Shown piece after piece: positions 36,647 to 44,824 of a stretch of 64,000 bases of DNA (positions within the stretch are counted from its first letter, which is position 1; each line of letters starts with the position of its first letter). A program made the translations under genes and the position numbers. The DNA is from Acidiferrum sp963771295 (lineage in GTDB: Bacteria > Acidobacteriota > Terriglobia > Acidiferrales > UBA7541), in assembly GCA_963771295.1 (NCBI GenBank), contig CAVYTB010000008.1, positions 581,242 through 645,241 of the forward strand, in the 5' to 3' direction. The notes under the pieces were generated by a model. The model was not told where the DNA came from. It searched no databases and saw nothing but the letters and a program-made list of their open reading frames with translations.

Positions 36647-36670
36647 GGCTCTGAGCAGGAATTCGTAAAG
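36647..36670 (+). repeat. Left terminal inverted repeat of the ISL3 element
   Basis: Begins GGCTCTGAGCAGG and continues AATTCGTAAAG; pairs with the right end at 37971-37992 apart from a 2-base gap and a few mismatches. Confidence 0.8.
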
Positions 36671-36725
36671 CCACAATAAAAGAGCGGGTTTCCGTCCGGG
36701 GGATGATTCGGCTAGACTCGGCGGA

Positions 36726-37961
36726 ATGCGTGACAACGAATTCACGAAAATCCTGGGATGGCCGGGGTACCGAGTCTACCGGCACGAAATCAGTGAAGCC
36801 GCCAAGACGCTGCGTTTATGGGTACGGCGCAAGCGAGGAAACCGCAAGCTAATCTGTTCGGGGTGCGGAAGAAAGTTTAGCGAGGCCCATGATCACAACG
36901 AACGGGAAGTGCGCGACCTGCCGTGGGGTGAGTATCGCACCACGGTAGTCATCGAAGTGTACCGGGTGTGCTGTCCGCAATGCGGGGTAAAGGTCGAGAA
37001 GGTGCCGCAGTTGCCGAGTAAAGCGCCGTTTAGTAAGCGCTTTGAAGAAGCCGTGGGGTTAGCGTGCGAAAGCGCATCGGTTCGCCAGGTGGCCAGGCAG
37101 TTCCGGCTGGCCGCCAGCACGGTGCGAGCGATCGACCTGCGGTATTTGCAGCGGTGGAGTGCGATGCGTCGCAAAGACCCGTTGGTGCAAATGGGCGTGG
37201 ATGAGATTTACTTCGGCAAGCACATGAAGTTCATCACCGTGGTCAGCAACTTGGATACCGGCGAACCCTTATGGTTCGGCCAGGATCGCAAACAAGAAAC
37301 CCTGGATGAGTTTTTCCAGACGCAACTGCACGCCACGCAACGGAAACGAGTGGCGGCCGCGTGCGTGGATATGTGGCGGCCATTCACCAACAGCATTACC
37401 CAATGGGCCCCGAACTGCCGCATCGTGTACGACAAGTTTCACGTCCTACAGCATGCCAACAAAGCCATCGATGAAGTGCGCCGGGCAGAGTTCTTCCGCA
37501 AAGGTGGGCGCATGCGCGGTGTGGTGAAGGGCAAACGCTGGCTGTTGTTGACGCGCTGGATGAATCTGGACAGCCAGAAACGCCAGCAGTTAAACGAGCT
37601 GTTCGCCCTCAATCGACGGGTGATGAAGGCCTATCTTTTAAAGGAAAGTTTGGAACGGTTGTGGACCTACCGCTATGAAGGAGCCATGCTGCGCTACCTC
37701 CAGAGCTGGATCGATCAACTGCGCTGGCAACGCTTGAAGCCCTTTCAAAATCTCGCCTTTATGCTACTGGATCATTTGGACGGCATCCTCAACTACTGCC
37801 GCACCAAGGTTCCGTTTGGGGTGGTGGAAGCCATCAACGGCAACATCAAAACCCTTCTTCGAAGGGGCCGTGGCTACAAGAATCTCGGCTATTTGTTGCT
37901 CAAGGCCCAACGCATGGCGGTCACCAAGACCGAATTCATCGTTCTTCAGAAAGCAGCCTAA
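36726..37961 (+). CDS. ISL3-family transposase
   Basis: 411 residues. N-terminal zinc-binding segment (ICSGCGRKFSE ... CCPQCGVKVE), helix-turn-helix (SASVRQVARQFRLAASTVRAID), then a DDE nuclease domain with GVDEIYFGK (first Asp), ACVDMWRPF (second Asp) and VEAINGNIKTLLRRGRGYKN (Glu). Full-length and intact, normal for ISL3 (about 400 residues). It catalyses cut-and-paste movement of the surrounding element. Confidence 0.96.
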   Translation: MRDNEFTKILGWPGYRVYRHEISEAAKTLRLWVRRKRGNRKLICSGCGRKFSEAHDHNEREVRDLPWGEYRTTVVIEVYRVCCPQCGVKVEKVPQLPSKAPFSKRFEEAVGLACESASVRQVARQFRLAASTVRAIDLRYLQRWSAMRRKDPLVQMGVDEIYFGKHMKFITVVSNLDTGEPLWFGQDRKQETLDEFFQTQLHATQRKRVAAACVDMWRPFTNSITQWAPNCRIVYDKFHVLQHANKAIDEVRRAEFFRKGGRMRGVVKGKRWLLLTRWMNLDSQKRQQLNELFALNRRVMKAYLLKESLERLWTYRYEGAMLRYLQSWIDQLRWQRLKPFQNLAFMLLDHLDGILNYCRTKVPFGVVEAINGNIKTLLRRGRGYKNLGYLLLKAQRMAVTKTEFIVLQKAA

Positions 37962-37970
37962 AATGCGCGT

Positions 37971-37992
37971 CTCTACGAATTCTGGCAGAGCC
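37971..37992 (-). repeat. Right terminal inverted repeat of the ISL3 element
   Basis: Read on the minus strand it begins GGCTCTGCCAGAATTCGTAG; matches the left end except for a two-base gap and a few mismatches. It lies 9 bp after the transposase stop. Confidence 0.8.
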
Positions 37993-38110
37993 GATTTGTG
38001 AAAAGACTGGCGCAGGCCAGCAGCATCCATTCGGCGAAACATGGTGCGATGGAGTAGAATCGGCCCACGCCCGCACAGAGACAGGTCGCAGTGACTTTAC
38101 GGAGTGAACG

Positions 38111-38758
38111 ATGAATCGAGCCGGAAAACCCAGGAACTATTTTCAACGCCACGGTGGCGCCGCAGCTATCTTTCTTTTTCTTTTGATCTTGATCCTGGCG
38201 CCGCAGGCATTCGCGAAAATGACCGTCGACTTTGATCCCAATCTCGATTTCTCGAAGTTCAAGACTTTTGCCTACATCGGCGGCGCGAATATGCTGGAGT
38301 TCCGGCAGTTGAATCCGAATTACATCACCGATCGGGTGCATTCGGGCGTGTCTCAGGCGTTGACGCAACGCGGCCTGAGAGAAGTAAAGCCCGATGAGAA
38401 CCCAGATTTGGTGGTGCGCTATTGGGCCAACAGCCAATCATCGATTGTCTCGCCGTCGGCGGGAACCTGGGGACAATTTGGACAATATGTCAGCGACTAC
38501 TGGGCATATACCTACGATCTGATGAAGTCGGAGACCGCCCTGGACGCGTCGCTGGTCATCGATCTGATTGCTGCAAAGCGAAAAGACCTGGCGTGGCGCG
38601 TGTACCTGGAGCAAAAGATCGTTGATGACGACAGCATCTGGAATCGAGTGCTGAATGAAATCTCCAAAGGCTTCGAAAGCTATCCGCCGTCTAAAAAGCA
38701 AATCGAAGAAAAGCGCAAGGAACGCGCCGAACATCCGCCGAAGTCTGCGGCGCAGTGA
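38111..38758 (+). CDS. DUF4136-domain exported protein
   Basis: 215 residues; long N-terminal signal (AAAIFLFLLILILAPQAFA), then the DUF4136 pattern MTVDFDPNLDFSKFKTFAYI, NPNYITDRVHSGVSQALTQRGLRE, PDLVVRYWA, TALDASLVIDLIAAKRKDLAWRVYLEQKI and a Lys/Glu/Pro tail. DUF4136 proteins are envelope proteins, often lipoproteins, of unknown function; no lipobox is seen here. GGAG at 38101 provides the ribosome-binding site. Confidence 0.88.
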   Translation: MNRAGKPRNYFQRHGGAAAIFLFLLILILAPQAFAKMTVDFDPNLDFSKFKTFAYIGGANMLEFRQLNPNYITDRVHSGVSQALTQRGLREVKPDENPDLVVRYWANSQSSIVSPSAGTWGQFGQYVSDYWAYTYDLMKSETALDASLVIDLIAAKRKDLAWRVYLEQKIVDDDSIWNRVLNEISKGFESYPPSKKQIEEKRKERAEHPPKSAAQ

Positions 38759-38779
38759 CGGGAAGATAGCAACGATCTG

Positions 38780-39499
38780 TCAGCCGGCTTTCCCGAGGAG
38801 TTGGCGGGCGTATGCCGGAGCTTTGCCGGAATCTTCGTGTTTGCAGTAGGCATAAACGTCCACGCCTTGGGCTATCCAGGTGTCAAAACGTTTTTTCCAC
38901 GCGCTGAGCTGCTTCGGCGTGTAGTTTTCCAGCCGCAGGCGCGCGTAGGTGAATCCGGCGGTGATGACGTCCGGTGGGGTTTGCTTCTCGGTTTCTGACA
39001 GGCACAGCGCGGTGTCATGCTGGCGAAGCACGGCGTACGTTTCATCCGTGTACCAGGATGGGTGGCGCACTTCGAAGGCGAAAGCAAAAGCGGGCGGGCG
39101 AAGCGCCAGAAAATCTTCCAGCAACGGGCGATCGAATTTGAAGTTGGGCGGCAACTGCACGAGGATGGGACCGAGGTGGTCGCCCTCGCTGAGCACGCTG
39201 GCCACTTCCAGGAAGCGCTTCAGAGTGCTCTCACAATCGCGCAACCTTTGAATGTGCGTAATTTTCTGGTTGGCTTTCAACGCAAAGCGAAAGCCCTCCG
39301 GAACCGTTTGCGCCCACTGCAACAGCACATTCTCTGTCGGCATACGATAAAAACTGTGGTTAATCTCGACGGTCGAAAATTGTTGGGCGTAGAAGCTGAG
39401 CATTTCGCGGTCCGCCAGCTTTTGCGGATAAAAACTCCCCTTCCACTCTTTATAGGAGTATCCAGACGTCCCAACGCGAAGCTGGCCCGACCCCGGCAT
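38780..39499 (-). CDS. DUF72 (YecE-like) family protein
   Basis: 239 residues, TIM-barrel DUF72 family. Hallmarks: VGTSGYSYKEWKGSFYP at the N-terminus, EINHSFYRMPT, FRFALKANQKITHIQRL, GPILVQLPPNF, FEVRHPSWY, and C-terminal YARLRLENYT ... AYCKHEDSGKAPAYA. Biochemical role unknown. In bacterial genomes DUF72 genes often sit near repair or Fe-S genes; here it precedes the ligD/ku NHEJ locus. Confidence 0.93.
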   Translation of the reverse strand: MPGSGQLRVGTSGYSYKEWKGSFYPQKLADREMLSFYAQQFSTVEINHSFYRMPTENVLLQWAQTVPEGFRFALKANQKITHIQRLRDCESTLKRFLEVASVLSEGDHLGPILVQLPPNFKFDRPLLEDFLALRPPAFAFAFEVRHPSWYTDETYAVLRQHDTALCLSETEKQTPPDVITAGFTYARLRLENYTPKQLSAWKKRFDTWIAQGVDVYAYCKHEDSGKAPAYARQLLGKAG

Positions 39500-39575
39500 G
39501 ATGCACCTCCGTGCCCCGTCATTTAATCACGGCGCTGCGCCGCCAGAAAAGGCAAAGACTCCCGAATCCGGGCAA

Positions 39576-42281
39576 TCAACGCCCTTTCGTTCGCGCCGGC
39601 ATCCCTCGGCTGAGAAGCTCGATGGCTTCTTCCAGCCTTTGCTGCCGCTTCCAGAAGTCGCCCCACAGATCACCCTTTTCTTTCAGGCGCGCAAATACCG
39701 TCTTGATGTTCAAGGATTCGGGCCGCAGGTTTTTGCGCAGCTCTTGCGGCAAGATAGGCGCGGAAACGGGAGCCTTGGGAAACGCGCGCACGGAATAAGC
39801 AGCGGCCAGCGGACGTCCATGAGCATTCTGCTGAACATCGATCAGGATGCGGCCCGCAGGACGCTTCGCCACAGATCTTTCATTTGTCACCAGATTGGGA
39901 TGCTCGCTGGTCACCGTGCGCGCCACAATCTCGGCAAACGTCCGCAACTGTTCATACGTGTAAACCGGTTCGACCGGAATATAGATGTGGATTCCCGTTG
40001 CTCCGGAAGTTTTTAGAAAACTGGCCAGCCGCAATTCTTGCAACTTTTCATGCAACGCTGCGGCAATCGTGACCGCAACGGAAAAGTCCGTGCCCTCGGA
40101 TGGATCCAGGTCGAAGAAGAAATAGTCTGGATGATCCAGATCGTCATAGCGGCTGGACCACGGGTTGTGATCGATGCACCCGAGGCTCGTCAAAAACAGA
40201 AGCGAAGCGCGGTCATTGGCCGTGGCGTATTGAATTTCCTTGCCGCGTCCTTCGGAATCGACAGGCACGGTCTTGAACCAGTCGGGCAGCCCCTCGCGAA
40301 CGTCTTTTTGAAAGAAAGCCTGACCTTTGATTCCGTCAGGATAGCGGCGCAAGACCAGCGGCCGGTCGCGGAGAAAAGGCAAAATGAAGTCGGCGATGCG
40401 GTAGTAGTAGGCCAGTAGCTCGCGTTTGGTGAAGCCGGATTCAGGAAAGTAGATTTTGTTCAGGTGGCTCAGCCGCACGCGTTTGCCGTCCAGTTCAAGG
40501 CTGATCGTTTCGGCGCGGCCCTTGAACAGTTCTGCTTCGATCTGAGCTTTCGTGTTGAGCACCTTGCCCGTAACTTGTGGCGCGTGAACGATAGCAGGCG
40601 CGGCGGTCACTGGCTCGGCCTCGCTCTCCCAGCGGCAATCGCTGGGACGCGCGTCCTCGCGAAGCCCGACGAAAACGGGGTGGCGCAGAGCGTGTTCCTG
40701 CGTCCAGCCGCTGAACTTGACGCGCGCCACCAGCGCCGGCTCTATCCACGAAGGCTTTTCGTTGGTTGCGGGCACGGTGTCGAACGGGCAGTCTGCGGAT
40801 GCCAGCTCTTTCAACTTGCCACTAATTTCTTGCAACTTTTTTCCGTCAAATCCGGTTCCCACGTGTCCAATGAAGCGCAGCTTCTTGCCTTGGTACAAAC
40901 CCAGCAGCAGCGAGCCGAACGGAAGAGCGGGAGTGCGCGATTCGCTCCAGCCGCCTACAACTGCGTCGAGGGTCTTCGTTACCTTCAGCTTCATCCAATA
41001 TGCGCTGCGTTCGGAAACATACGGGCTGTCAGCACGCTTGGCGACGATTCCTTCCAGACCGGTCTGCTTCGCCAGCTCGAAAAGTTCTTTTCCATGTTCC
41101 AACTGGTGATCGGCATAGCGAAACCGTTCTGATACATGCGCCAAACGCTGTAATAGTTGCTTGCGTTCCAGCAGCGGCGCTTTGCGCAGATCGTAACCGT
41201 CGCAATAGAGAAGATCGAACGCGAAGAAAACGACCGGCGTCTGCGAAACCAGATGCTCGCTCGGCGCGCGTACGTGCATGCGATCCTGCAGGCGCTCGAA
41301 GCTGCTGAGGCCGTGCTCATCCAGAGCCACGATTTCGCCATCAACAATCGCGTCCGATGCCGCAAAGGCCTGCGGAAGAAACGCCAGCTCCGGATAGCGT
41401 TCGGTGATATCGGTTCCGCTACGGGCGCGCAAATTCAAAACGCCATTCTCAATTCGGGCCAGCGCTCGCACTCCGTCCCACTTAATCTCAAACAGCCAAT
41501 TCGGATCGGAGAACGCATGCTCGCGGAGAGTAGCCAGCATGGGTTCCACGCGGGCAGGCATGGCAGTCTTTCGCGCGCCGTCCAATTCGCCGGGCTCGAT
41601 CGGAGTGGCGCCGCGCTTGGGTGGCAACTCTTCAGAAATTTCCTTAATCGTACGGCCGGTAAGGACCGAGCCATCGTGTTCGTCGATGTTATACCCGGGA
41701 TCCTCGTCGGCGTCTTTGTGCTTGATGAATAGCCATTCGTTGCCCTTTTCGCTGTGCTTCAGCTTGACCAGCACAAAACTCCCGTGCAGCTTCTCCCCGT
41801 TCAAATTGAATTTGATCTCGCCTCGTTCGATTTGCTTGCTGGCGCTGGCGTCGCCAATCACGCTGAACGTTCCGCGGTCCCACACCATCACCGTTCCCGC
41901 GCCGTAATTGCCCTCGGGAATCTTTCCCTCGAAGCCCGCATAGTCCAGCGGGTGATCCTCGGTTTGCACCGCCAAGCGCTTGTCGGCGGAGTTCAGCGAG
42001 GGTCCTTTGGGGACAGCCCAGGACTTCAGCGTCCCGTCGATCGCCAACCGGAAATCATAGTGCAGGCGTGTTGCGCGGTGCTTCTGAACCACGAACGTGT
42101 CGCCATGTTCGGCTCCGGGTCGGACTTCTAGTTGCGGCAATTTTGGCTTGGGCAGACGGGTGCGTTTGGCGGCCGGGGAGGGCGCCTGTTGGACCGAACC
42201 GGCGGCGGATTCGGGTTCGCCGGATGGCTCGGGCGTGCGGTCGAAGCGGCGTTTTCGCTTATATTCTTCGAGCTTGCCCAT
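39576..42281 (-). CDS. ligD: Multifunctional NHEJ DNA ligase D (phosphoesterase-ligase-polymerase)
   Basis: 901 residues in three domains: 3'-phosphoesterase (about 55-215) with HRATRLHYDFR (His68, His74); ATP-dependent ligase (about 240-545) with EIKWDG, nucleophile Lys267; AEP-type polymerase/primase (about 610-890) with FFFDLDPSEG and the paired metal-binding Asp. It ends, trims and seals double-strand breaks together with Ku. Domain order PE-LIG-POL differs from Mycobacterium (POL-PE-LIG) but matches Pseudomonas-type enzymes. Divergently transcribed from ku (219-bp gap), so both could share regulation. Confidence 0.96.
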   Translation of the reverse strand: MGKLEEYKRKRRFDRTPEPSGEPESAAGSVQQAPSPAAKRTRLPKPKLPQLEVRPGAEHGDTFVVQKHRATRLHYDFRLAIDGTLKSWAVPKGPSLNSADKRLAVQTEDHPLDYAGFEGKIPEGNYGAGTVMVWDRGTFSVIGDASASKQIERGEIKFNLNGEKLHGSFVLVKLKHSEKGNEWLFIKHKDADEDPGYNIDEHDGSVLTGRTIKEISEELPPKRGATPIEPGELDGARKTAMPARVEPMLATLREHAFSDPNWLFEIKWDGVRALARIENGVLNLRARSGTDITERYPELAFLPQAFAASDAIVDGEIVALDEHGLSSFERLQDRMHVRAPSEHLVSQTPVVFFAFDLLYCDGYDLRKAPLLERKQLLQRLAHVSERFRYADHQLEHGKELFELAKQTGLEGIVAKRADSPYVSERSAYWMKLKVTKTLDAVVGGWSESRTPALPFGSLLLGLYQGKKLRFIGHVGTGFDGKKLQEISGKLKELASADCPFDTVPATNEKPSWIEPALVARVKFSGWTQEHALRHPVFVGLREDARPSDCRWESEAEPVTAAPAIVHAPQVTGKVLNTKAQIEAELFKGRAETISLELDGKRVRLSHLNKIYFPESGFTKRELLAYYYRIADFILPFLRDRPLVLRRYPDGIKGQAFFQKDVREGLPDWFKTVPVDSEGRGKEIQYATANDRASLLFLTSLGCIDHNPWSSRYDDLDHPDYFFFDLDPSEGTDFSVAVTIAAALHEKLQELRLASFLKTSGATGIHIYIPVEPVYTYEQLRTFAEIVARTVTSEHPNLVTNERSVAKRPAGRILIDVQQNAHGRPLAAAYSVRAFPKAPVSAPILPQELRKNLRPESLNIKTVFARLKEKGDLWGDFWKRQQRLEEAIELLSRGMPARTKGR

Positions 42282-42500
42282 GCGTGGATTCTATATCAGC
42301 CCGTGTTTTCGTTGGGATTGTCTACATCTTCGTAAGGATTCAGAAAGACCAAGTACAGGCTTCGATGTAGGCCGCTTGGCCTTACCGTGTGGTGATTTCC
42401 AAAATGAGCAATACCGCATGGGTTTATCTTGATTCTCGCCTGCCGGGAGGCTAACCTTAGACCCTTGCGCCGTCCCTAGGCTTACCGAAGGAGTTCGCTC

Positions 42501-43384
42501 ATGGCCACCACTGTCTGGAAGGGTCACCTCACCTTTGGCTTGATTTCGATACCCGTGCGAATGTTTGCCGCGGCTCGCGGTGAACGCATCAGCTTCAACC
42601 AACTCCACAAGGAATGCCATTCGCGGCTGAAGCAGCCCTTGTTTTGCCCGGTATGCAATCGCAACGTGGAGCGGTCGAAATTGTGAAGGGCTACGAGTAC
42701 GAGAAGGATCAGTATGTCCTGTTCAGCGAGGAAGAGCTGGACAAGATCGAGCCTCCTTCGGCCCATGTGATGGAAATCTTGGAATTCGTCAAGCTCAATG
42801 AAATGGATCCGCTGTACTTCGATTCCTCCTACTACATCTCGCCGGAGGAAGCTGGAGTGAAAGCCTATAAGCTGCTGATGAAGGCTATGGAAGAGTCTGG
42901 TTACGGCGCCGTCGCCAAGCTCACCATGCACCAGCGCGAGCACATCGTGATCATTCGCCCAGGCAGCCGGGGCATGACGCTGCACACCATGTTCTATTCC
43001 AACGAGATTCGCGCTGCGGAATCTATTCCCACCGACAACGTCGAAGTGAAGGACCAGGAAAAGAAGCTTGCGGAGCAGCTCATCGCCAGCCTCGCTGCGC
43101 CGTTCGAGCCGCAGAAATATCGCGACGAATATCAAGAGAACGTGCGCGCCCTGATTGCTGCCAAACTTAAGGGCCAGGAAGTTACGGAAGTCGCCCAGCC
43201 GCATCTGGCGCCCGTAATCGACTTGATGGAAGCTTTGAAAAAGAGTATCGCTGAGAAGAAAGCTCCTGCTGCCGCCGCGGAAGTCGCCGCAGGGCCCGTG
43301 CCCGTCGGGAAGAAGCCACCCGCGCGAGCAGTGCCGGCAGCTGCAACCACGCAGCAGAAAAGGGCAGGCAAGAAAGCCGGATAA
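42501..43384 (+). pseudogene. ku: Ku homodimeric NHEJ end-binding protein, interrupted by a single-base frameshift
   Basis: The N-terminal part from ATG 42501 reads TVWKGHLTFGLISIPVRMF ... CPVCNRNVERS, then shifts to an early TGA at 42684. The remainder (IVKGYEYEKDQYVLFSEEEL ... to 43384) continues in the next frame. Loss of one G between 42677 and 42678 (TCGAAATTGTG instead of TCGGAAATTGTG) explains everything; restoring it gives a normal protein of about 294 residues with the Ku core and a Lys/Ala/Pro-rich tail. All other conserved stretches are intact and there are no further stops, so this is either a recent mutation or a sequencing error. Ku is LigD's essential partner. Confidence 0.9.
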
Positions 43385-43390
43385 TTCTGA

Positions 43391-44275
43391 ATGGGTACGA
43401 CCGACAGATTTACTCCCGAAGACGTGCAGCGCATTTTGGGTCTGACCGGGAAGCAGTTGGACCAATGGGACCGTTTGCGCCTGGTTTCTCCTCGAAACGA
43501 GTTGGGAACTCCGTGGTACGACTTTCGGGACTTAATCGGCCTGCGTACCGTTAAACAATTAGTCGAAAACGGAGTTTCAGCGAACCGTTTGCAGCGCACG
43601 ATGGCGGCACTTCGCGACAAGCTTTCCCAGGTGCATGTGCCGCTGGCGGAGCTTCGCGTTCTTTCCGACGGAAAGGATGTGATTGTGGAACGCGAGGGCG
43701 CGCGCCTGGAGCCGCTTTCCGGCCAGTTCGTATTGAATTTCGAGACTCGAGAGCTCGACGAACGAGTTCGCGTCATGGCCGAGCCTACGGCCGACGAATG
43801 GTTTGCCAGAGCGTTGCAATATGAAGCCGACGGAGCCACCAGGGCGCAAGCAGTTGACGCTTACGATCACGTTTTGCGCCTCGATTCCCAAAGGCTCGAC
43901 GCGTTGATCAATTGCGGAACCCTCTATTACGGAGATCGCAGTTTGGAGAAAGCGGCCGAGTGTTTTCGCCGTGCTCTCGCTCTGGATTCCGAAAACGCAC
44001 TGGCGCATTTCAACCTAGGCAGTGTGCTGGAAGATATGGGCGACTTCGAGGGCTCGCGGCAACATCTGCGGCAAGCGGTGCGATTGCTGCCCGACTATTG
44101 CGATGCGCATTACAATTTGGCGTTCGTTTGCGAGAAGTTGGGCGCGTTTGCCGAAGCGCGAGAGCACTGGCAAGCCTATGTCGAACTGGACCCCGCGGGT
44201 CCGTGGTGCAACTATGCGCGCCAGCGCCTGGTTTCCGGCAAGGCGGCAAAATCGGCGGTCATCACTAGGGGCTAG
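43391..44275 (+). CDS. MerR-type HTH plus TPR-repeat regulator downstream of ku
   Basis: 294 residues. N-terminal winged-helix of MerR type (FTPEDVQRILGLTGKQLDQWDRLRLVSP ... YDFRDLIGLRTVKQLVENGVSANRLQRTM, about 7-70), a middle linker domain (75-125), and at least three TPRs (about 130-275: AVDAYDHVLRLDSQRLDALINCGTLYYG, KAAECFRRALALDSENALAHFNLGSVLED, SRQHLRQAVRLLPDYCDAHYNLAFV). It begins 7 bp after the ku stop, so it is probably in one transcript with ku. A regulator of, or partner in, the NHEJ locus is an inference. Confidence 0.85.
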   Translation: MGTTDRFTPEDVQRILGLTGKQLDQWDRLRLVSPRNELGTPWYDFRDLIGLRTVKQLVENGVSANRLQRTMAALRDKLSQVHVPLAELRVLSDGKDVIVEREGARLEPLSGQFVLNFETRELDERVRVMAEPTADEWFARALQYEADGATRAQAVDAYDHVLRLDSQRLDALINCGTLYYGDRSLEKAAECFRRALALDSENALAHFNLGSVLEDMGDFEGSRQHLRQAVRLLPDYCDAHYNLAFVCEKLGAFAEAREHWQAYVELDPAGPWCNYARQRLVSGKAAKSAVITRG

Positions 44276-44334
44276 CTGCGTTCGCTCGAACCAAAGCCCG
44301 CCTCGACTCATCTATCTTCTAGAGGTGCAACGCA

Positions 44335-44604
44335 ATGTGCAGAAACATCCGGCCGCTTTTCAATTTCGATCCGCCTGTCACTCCTGAAGAGATTCGCGCG
44401 GCTTCGCTGCAATTCGTCAGAAAAATCAGCGGCTTCACCAAGCCATCCCTCGCAAATGAAGCCGCATTCCGGGCGGCTGTCGACGATATCTCCGCCATTT
44501 CTGCGCGCCTGATTCATTCGCTCGAGACCAGCGCGCCACCCAAAAACCGCGAACAAGAAGCCGAGAAAGCAAAAGCGCGCTCCGCAGCCAGGTTCGGCGA
44601 TTAA
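44335..44604 (+). CDS. DUF2277 small conserved protein
   Basis: 89 residues matching the DUF2277 pattern: MCRNIRPLFNFDPPVTPEEIRAASLQF, FVRKISGFTKPSLANEAAFRAAVDDI, and the C-terminal PPKNREQEAEKAKARSAARFG. Cytosolic, no signal. Function unknown. It follows the MerR-TPR gene by 59 bp on the same strand. Confidence 0.92.
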   Translation: MCRNIRPLFNFDPPVTPEEIRAASLQFVRKISGFTKPSLANEAAFRAAVDDISAISARLIHSLETSAPPKNREQEAEKAKARSAARFGD

Positions 44605-44759
44605 ACCCTCCAGGTCTCTCGAAGTTGCTCACGGCTTGCGCACCTGTCCCAGCGAACCAAAACGCCGCTAGTCCCTTGAAAATACTGCACTTTGTTCTTA
44701 AAACCGCGTGAATCCGGCACACCAGCCGTTTACAACTTTTTACAATCCTTTGCGATGTC

Positions 44760-44791
44760 TTGACACACTCCCTTTGCCGGGTCTTTATAGT
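44760..44791 (+). promoter_or_regulatory. Putative sigma-70-like promoter before the sensor kinase
   Basis: Perfect TTGACA at 44760-44765; the best -10 candidates are CTTTAT (44783-44788, 17-bp spacer) or TATAGT (44786-44791, 20-bp spacer, too long). It lies 34-65 bp before the kinase ATG in an otherwise gene-free 220-bp region. Confidence 0.35.
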
Positions 44792-44824
44792 CTTGTTTCG
44801 TAAGGCGGATGAACGAGGCTGAGA

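Larger units (their letters stand above)
36647..37992 (+). mobile_element. ISL3-family insertion sequence
   Basis: Imperfect terminal inverted repeats: left end 36647-36670 and right end 37971-37992 (reverse complement) both begin GGCTCTG and share GAATTCGTA and AG downstream, with a 2-bp length difference. One transposase gene fills the element. ISL3 elements normally make an 8-bp target duplication; the flanks (GAATGATC left, GATTTGTG right) do not match, so it may be old, rearranged or wrongly assembled on one side. Confidence 0.85.
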
